Made by a program: the position numbers and the translations under genes. 55,283 nucleotides of DNA from Leucobacter zeae (GTDB lineage Bacteria; Actinomycetota; Actinomycetes; Actinomycetales; Microbacteriaceae), in contig NZ_QYAB01000001.1 of the NCBI RefSeq assembly GCF_016758175.1, forward strand, positions 156,217 to 211,499, written 5' to 3'. The notes under the pieces are model-generated. The model was not told where the DNA came from, ran no database searches, and saw nothing but the letters and a program-made list of their open reading frames with translations. This document shows positions 51,206-55,283 of the stretch, in pieces. Positions within the stretch are counted from its first letter, which is position 1, and each line of letters starts with the position of its first letter.

Positions 51206-51431
51206 GTCTCAGATCATGCCATAAGCAATGAATATCGCGTGCGATTTCGTTGAGTTCGTCGTGGAGGTCCGCCGTCCCCATCCGTCGGACGGGGCGGCCC
51301 GGACTGCGGTTCCCCGTGAGAGTCCCGACGGAGATAGAGGACGCAGGGTTTCGGTGGTAGCTTTCAAGTGGCCCGTCGGATGTCATGCGCGTTGACGCGG
51401 CCCTCACATCCAACGCTGGAGGAAGATAAGC

Positions 51432-52808
51432 ATGTCCAAGTACCGGGTGCAGAATCCTGCGACCGGCGAGGTTCTCGAGACGTTCGAGGCCGCGACCGAC
51501 GCGCAGGTAGAAGAGGCGCTCGCGAGCGCCGACGCCGTGTACCAGGAATGGCGGGAGCGGAGCGTGCAGGAGCGCGCCGCCGTCGTGAAGCGGGTCGCCG
51601 AGCTCTTCGCGGAACGCCGTCAGGAGCTCGCGGAGATCATCGCGACCGAGATGGGGAAGTCGATCGCCGAGAGCCTCGACGAGGTTGACTTCGCGACCGA
51701 CATCATCGAGTACTACGCCGTGCACGGGCCGAGCCTCATTACGGACTACGAGATCCCCTCGACGATCCCTGGCAAGGCCGTCATCGAGCATCTGCCGCTC
51801 GGCACGCTGCTCGGCGTCATGCCGTGGAACTTCCCGTACTACCAGGTCGCCCGTTTCGCCGCGCCCAACCTCGTGCTCGGCAACACCATCCTGCTGAAGC
51901 ACGCGGACATCTGCGCGAAGTCGAACCTCGCGATCCAGGCCATCATGGAGGAGGCGGGCGTTCCCGTCGGCGGCTACCAGGCGATCTTCGTGTCGCACGA
52001 CCAGATCGCGACGATGATCGCCGACCCCCGTGTCCAGGGCGTCTCGCTCACCGGGTCGGAGCGCGCCGGCGCGATCATCGGCGCGCAGGCGGGCACGCAC
52101 CTCAAGAAGTGCGTGCTCGAGCTGGGCGGCATCGACCCGATGGTGGTGCTCGATTCGGACGACGTGGCCGCGGTCGCCCGGCAGGCCTGGGAGTTCCGCA
52201 CCTACAACGGTGGCCAGGTCTGCAACTCGAACAAGCGCCTGATCGTCATGGACGACATCTACGACGAGTTCGTCGCGGAGCTCGTGAAGCTCGCCGAGGG
52301 GCTGCAGCCGGGGGACCAGCTGAATCTCGGCGAGGGCGAGTACGTGCCCCTGTCGACCCGGGCGGCCGCCGAGACGGTGCACGCCCAGGTGCAGCAGGCG
52401 GTCTCCGAGGGTGCTCGTCTGCTCGCCGGAGGCGTGCTCTCCGACGGGCCGAGCGCCCACTACTCGCCCGCAGTGCTCGTCGATGTGCCGCGCGACTCCG
52501 CGTCGTACCGGGAGGAGATCTTCGGGCCGGTCGCGACCGTCTACAAGGTGTCGAGCGATGCTGAGGCCCTCGAACTCGCCAACGACTGCGCGCTGGGCCT
52601 CGGCGGCTCCGTGTTCTCGACCGACGAGGCGCGCGCCGCCCGTGTCGCCTCGAAGCTCGAGGTCGGCATGGCGCACGTCAACATCATCGCGGCCGAGGCC
52701 GCCGAGATCCCGTTCGGCGGTGTGAAGCGGTCGGGCTTCGGGCGCGAGATGGGCCCCGTCGGAATCGGGGAGTTCGCGAACAAGCGACTGTACTTCGTCT
52801 CGAAGTAG
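51432..52808 (+). CDS. NAD(P)-dependent succinate-semialdehyde dehydrogenase, Sad/YneI type
   Basis: The 458-residue aldehyde dehydrogenase is of the short Sad/YneI class. MPWNFPYYQVARFAAPNL, LTGSERAGAIIGAQAG, VLELGGIDPMVVL (Glu230) and NGGQVCNSNKRLIV (nucleophile Cys264) are all present, with the cofactor loop and the C-terminal GVKRSGFGREMG. It oxidises succinate semialdehyde, or similar aldehydes, to the acid in GABA or polyamine breakdown. GGAGGAAG precedes ATG 51432. The downstream PNPOx-like and APC permease genes could form an amine or amino-acid group with it. The 226-base region upstream of it has no gene and no clear promoter. Confidence 0.93.
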   Translation: MSKYRVQNPATGEVLETFEAATDAQVEEALASADAVYQEWRERSVQERAAVVKRVAELFAERRQELAEIIATEMGKSIAESLDEVDFATDIIEYYAVHGPSLITDYEIPSTIPGKAVIEHLPLGTLLGVMPWNFPYYQVARFAAPNLVLGNTILLKHADICAKSNLAIQAIMEEAGVPVGGYQAIFVSHDQIATMIADPRVQGVSLTGSERAGAIIGAQAGTHLKKCVLELGGIDPMVVLDSDDVAAVARQAWEFRTYNGGQVCNSNKRLIVMDDIYDEFVAELVKLAEGLQPGDQLNLGEGEYVPLSTRAAAETVHAQVQQAVSEGARLLAGGVLSDGPSAHYSPAVLVDVPRDSASYREEIFGPVATVYKVSSDAEALELANDCALGLGGSVFSTDEARAARVASKLEVGMAHVNIIAAEAAEIPFGGVKRSGFGREMGPVGIGEFANKRLYFVSK

Positions 52809-52818
52809 CACCGCTTCC

Positions 52819-52871
52819 GGAGCGCGTGCCGGCCGGGATTCCCAGGAGTCCTGGCCGGCACGCTCCGTTTT
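52819..52871 (+). terminator. Terminator after the aldehyde dehydrogenase gene
   Basis: A stem of about 18 bp (GGAGCGCGTGCCGGCC against GGCCGGCACGCTCC, with a single-base bulge) is followed by GTTTT. Confidence 0.72.
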
Positions 52872-52886
52872 CCGACCCCGCCCGCA

Positions 52887-52892
52887 TAGGCT
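52887..52892 (+). promoter_or_regulatory. -10 element, leaderless type, for the PNPOx-like gene
   Basis: TAGGCT ends 6 nt before ATG 52899. It lies just after the terminator of the preceding gene, so this gene is transcribed on its own. Confidence 0.55.
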
Positions 52893-52898
52893 GGGGCC

Positions 52899-53459
52899 AT
52901 GAGCGATCTCGAGGCCGTGCTCCGTTCCCTGCCGGCGTTCCCCGAACCCCTGCCCGTGCTGTCCGCGGACGATCTGCCCGAGGATCCGCACGCGCTCTTC
53001 CGGAGCTGGCTCGACGAGGCGATCGCGAGCGGCGCCAGGCAGCCGCACGCGATGACGTTCGCGACCGTGCGGGCCGACGGCGTCCCGGTCGCACGAACGC
53101 TCATCGTCAAGGACATCGACGACGACGGCTACCACTTCTCGACCCACCGCACGTCGCGCAAGGGGATGGAGCTCGCCGAGCGCGCGCGGGCGACGATGCT
53201 GTTCTTCTGGCGCGAGTCGGGCAGGCAGGTGCGGATCACGGGAACCGCGGCCGCGCTCGACGATGCGGCGTCGCAGCGGGATTGGCGCGAGCGCCCGAGC
53301 TACACGGGCGAGCCGAACCCCGATTGGCAGCGCTACGCGCTCGCCGCCGAGGAGTTCGAGTTCATGCAGGCCCGCGAGGACCGCCGGCACACTCGGATCG
53401 AGTACCTCCGTTCCGACGGCGGGTGGACCCACGCGCCGGTCGCGACGCCCGCCGGCTGA
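52899..53459 (+). CDS. Pyridoxamine 5'-phosphate oxidase family flavoprotein
   Basis: The 186-residue protein has a PNPOx-like split barrel: HAMTFATVRADGVPVARTLI, VKDIDDDGYHFSTHRTSRKG and ARATMLFFWRESGRQVRITG follow the FMN-binding pattern of PdxH. It is shorter than PdxH (about 210-230) and lacks the usual C-terminal SRPRGSQIGAW-like and R-L-x-P stretches (replaced by RDWRERPSYTGEPNP). True pyridoxine phosphate oxidase activity is therefore uncertain. It may be a flavin- or F420-type reductase of the same fold. Confidence 0.82.
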   Translation: MSDLEAVLRSLPAFPEPLPVLSADDLPEDPHALFRSWLDEAIASGARQPHAMTFATVRADGVPVARTLIVKDIDDDGYHFSTHRTSRKGMELAERARATMLFFWRESGRQVRITGTAAALDDAASQRDWRERPSYTGEPNPDWQRYALAAEEFEFMQAREDRRHTRIEYLRSDGGWTHAPVATPAG

Positions 53460-53581
53460 GGATCGGCGCGGATCGGCACGGGCCTGCGCCGATCACCGCG
53501 GGCGGCGCGGATCGGCACCCCTGCACCGTCACCGCGCGTGCGGGTGTGCACGTTCGTGCGCTCCGCGCGCCGATCGCTCGC

Positions 53582-53615
53582 TATGATCTCTCCCTGAGGC
53601 GGCCGACCGGCCGCC
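53582..53615 (+). promoter_or_regulatory. Promoter -10 and 5' leader hairpin of the APC permease gene
   Basis: TATGAT (53582-53587) is a near-consensus -10 with a weak -35. In the leader, GGCGGCC-GACC-GGCCGCC (53598-53615) forms a stable hairpin 31 bases before the ATG. The rest of the 187-base gap upstream holds short direct copies of GCGGATCGGCAC. Confidence 0.6.
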
Positions 53616-53646
53616 GGGATCGACGCTGATCCGAAAGGGATATCCA

Positions 53647-55155
53647 ATGACCGCAACGCCTCCCAACGGGCGCCTCGCCGACGACGAGCATCTCGCCGTC
53701 CTCGGCTACGAGGGCAAGTTCGACCGCTCGATGAGCCTCTGGGCCAATTTCGCGCTCGGCTTCACCTACCTCTCGCCGCTCGTCGGCGTCTACTCGCTGC
53801 TCGCCGTCGCCCTGTCGACCGGCGGCCCGCCCTCGATCTGGTGGATCGTGATCGTCGCGTGCGGCCAGCTGCTCGTCTCGGTCGTCTTCGGCGAGGTCGT
53901 CTCGCAGTTCCCGATCCACGGCGGCATCTACCCCTGGGCGCGGCGCCTCTGGGGTCGCCGCTACGCCTGGATGGCGGCCTGGGTCTACATCTGGGCCATG
54001 ATCGTGACCATCACGTCGGTCGCGCAGTTCGGCTCGGGCTTCGTGACGAGTCTCTTCGGCATCGAGCTCACGCCGGAGTCGACCCTGTTCACCGGCCTCG
54101 GCCTGCTGCTGCTCGCGCTGCTCATCAACTTCTCGGGCACGAAGTGGCTCGCCCGCATCGCCCGCATCGGCCTCGCCGCCGAGCTGATCGGGGTCATCGG
54201 CCTGGGGCTCTACCTGCTGCTCTTCCAGCGCAAGCACGACTTCTCAGTGTTCTTCGACACGATGGGCACCGCAGGCGAGGGATCGTACGTCCCCGTCTTC
54301 CTCGCGTCGGCGCTCGCCGGCCTCTTCCTCTTCTACGGCTTCGAGGCCTGCGGCGATGTCGCCGAGGAGGTCTCGGACCCCGCGCGCCGGATCCCGAAGG
54401 CCATGATGATGACGATCCTCGTCGGCGCGGTCTCGGCGCTCTTCTCCTTCGGGGGCTACGTGCTCGCGGCCCCCAACCTCGAGCAGATCGTCTCGGGCGA
54501 GGTCGTCGACCCGATCCCGGCGATCCTCGAGGCGACCCTCGGCACCGTCGGGGCGAAGATCTTCCTCGTGATCACGATCCTCGCGTTCATCTCGTGCGTG
54601 CTCAGCCTGCAGGCGGCAGCGTCGCGACTGCTCTACTCGTTCGCGCGCGACGGCATGCTGCCCGGCCACACCTGGCTCTCGAAGGTGTCCGAGAAGAGCA
54701 AGGTGCCGACGAACGCCCTCATCGTCGCGTGCACCGTGCCCGCGCTCATCTGCGTGCTCATCTACTTCAACGAGGGGCTGCTCGTTCCGGTGACGTCGTT
54801 CGCGATCCTCGGCATCTACCTCGCGTTCCAGATGGTCGTGCTCGCGAGCCTCCGCCAGCGGCTCAAGGGCTGGAAGCCCGCGGGCCCGTTCAACCTCGGC
54901 GGCCTCGGCCTCGTCGTCAATGTCCTGGCGCTCGCCTACGGCGTCTTCGCGATGGTGCTGCTGGCGACTCCCGGCGCGTCCGGTTCGTTCTTCACGGACT
55001 ACGTCGTGCTGATCGGTCTCGCGGTCGTGCTCGTGTCCGGCCTCGTCTACCTCTTCGCCGCGCGCCCCGATCGGAAGTCGGACGCGCCGGAGGGCGACGC
55101 CCTCGCGGTCGCGGAGGAGATCCGCCGCCGCACGGGCGCGATCGAGACCCGGTAG
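53647..55155 (+). CDS. APC-superfamily amino acid/amine permease
   Basis: The 502-residue protein has about 12 membrane helices and the APC pattern: SLWANFALGFTYLSPLVGVY in TM1, QFPIHGGIYPWARRLWGRRY and GFEACGDVAEEVSDPARRIP in the loop after TM6. This resembles the bacterial GABA/choline/amino-acid group of APC transporters. AAAGGGA precedes ATG 53647. It should import an amino acid or amine using the proton or sodium gradient. The Sad-type dehydrogenase two genes upstream makes GABA or a related amine a fair guess. Confidence 0.9.
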   Translation: MTATPPNGRLADDEHLAVLGYEGKFDRSMSLWANFALGFTYLSPLVGVYSLLAVALSTGGPPSIWWIVIVACGQLLVSVVFGEVVSQFPIHGGIYPWARRLWGRRYAWMAAWVYIWAMIVTITSVAQFGSGFVTSLFGIELTPESTLFTGLGLLLLALLINFSGTKWLARIARIGLAAELIGVIGLGLYLLLFQRKHDFSVFFDTMGTAGEGSYVPVFLASALAGLFLFYGFEACGDVAEEVSDPARRIPKAMMMTILVGAVSALFSFGGYVLAAPNLEQIVSGEVVDPIPAILEATLGTVGAKIFLVITILAFISCVLSLQAAASRLLYSFARDGMLPGHTWLSKVSEKSKVPTNALIVACTVPALICVLIYFNEGLLVPVTSFAILGIYLAFQMVVLASLRQRLKGWKPAGPFNLGGLGLVVNVLALAYGVFAMVLLATPGASGSFFTDYVVLIGLAVVLVSGLVYLFAARPDRKSDAPEGDALAVAEEIRRRTGAIETR

Positions 55156-55167
55156 CGGTCCCGCGAT

Positions 55168-55212
55168 GCGGCGGCCCCTGGCTCCGAGGCGCTCGGAGCC
55201 AGGGGCCGCCGC
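55168..55212 (+). terminator. Terminator after the APC permease gene
   Basis: A perfect 21-bp stem (55168-55188 with 55192-55212) with a 3-base loop, 13 bases after the stop codon. No T tract follows. Confidence 0.75.
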
Positions 55213-55247
55213 CGCGTCGGGCTGGGCCGTCGACCGACCGCCCTGGC

Positions 55248-55253
55248 TAGACT
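55248..55253 (+). promoter_or_regulatory. -10 element, leaderless type, at the window end
   Basis: TAGACT ends 6 nt before ATG 55260, the same spacing as many other genes in the window. Confidence 0.5.
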
Positions 55254-55259
55254 CGGGGC

Positions 55260-55283
55260 ATGCGTGACCTCGTCGTCTCCCTG
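55260..55283 (+). CDS. Start of a gene cut by the window end
   Basis: ATG 55260 follows a leaderless-type -10 and opens a frame MRDLVVSL that runs off the window. The product cannot be named. The call rests on the promoter and start pattern only. Confidence 0.45.

Overview
The window is GC-rich, densely packed bacterial DNA with many GTG starts, GTGA/ATGA stop-start overlaps and actinobacterial marker genes: NucS/EndoMS, DUF2510 and excalibur domains, VaFE-repeat surface proteins and a TipAS-type MerR regulator. It fits an actinobacterium of the Microbacteriaceae type, possibly Leucobacter-like. The genus is a guess from gene content. I see no rRNA, CRISPR array, insertion sequence, prophage or integrase, so this looks like ordinary chromosome.

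Layout. 1-0.6 kb: C-terminus of a sortase-anchored VaFE-repeat surface protein and its terminator. 0.9-4.9 kb: a large membrane histidine kinase with a second, degenerate kinase-like module, then two paralogous LuxR-type response regulators. 4.9-11.3 kb: a six-gene sugar/polyol oxidation operon (four Gfo/Idh/MocA dehydrogenases, an IolE-like TIM barrel protein, an SDR) behind a near-consensus promoter overlapped by two palindromes. 11.3-13.5 kb: amidase and a membrane-anchored hypothetical protein, with hairpin repeats. 13.8-18.1 kb: Zur-boxed zinc uptake operon znuA-znuC-znuB-znuB2-zur. 18.2-25.2 kb, minus strand: RND exporter with a long coiled-coil insertion, SGNH hydrolase, small ORF, nucS, MFS transporter. 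25.6-35.7 kb: AraC regulator, MATE exporter, M13 peptidase, CoA-transferase, ArsR/SRPBCC pair, EcsC-like protein, acyltransferase, TrhO. 35.8-41.7 kb: PLP decarboxylase, a second two-component system with a tiny secreted protein encoded between kinase and regulator, a two-TM protein, and MerR and GntR regulators. 41.9-49.3 kb: YbhB-like protein, a TrpXYZ-like ABC importer, and a 1,242-residue PutA-like protein that appears to have lost catalytic residues. 49.4-55.3 kb: GNAT, tRNA-Tyr, a cluster of five DnaA boxes, a DUF2510/excalibur protein, an Sad-type aldehyde dehydrogenase, a PNPOx-like flavoprotein and an APC permease.

Three themes cut across genes. First, more than a dozen genes have a TAnnnT -10 hexamer 6 nt (once 7) before the start codon, which implies leaderless transcripts. 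Second, intergenic spaces carry long perfect hairpins, including a family with a GAGTGAGT core. Third, several modules have degenerate copies (kinase module 2, PutA-like protein). The most promising unexplained items are the kinase/secreted-peptide/regulator operon, the PutA-like pseudoenzyme and the DnaA-box cluster away from dnaA. All domain assignments come from motif reading; no database search was run.
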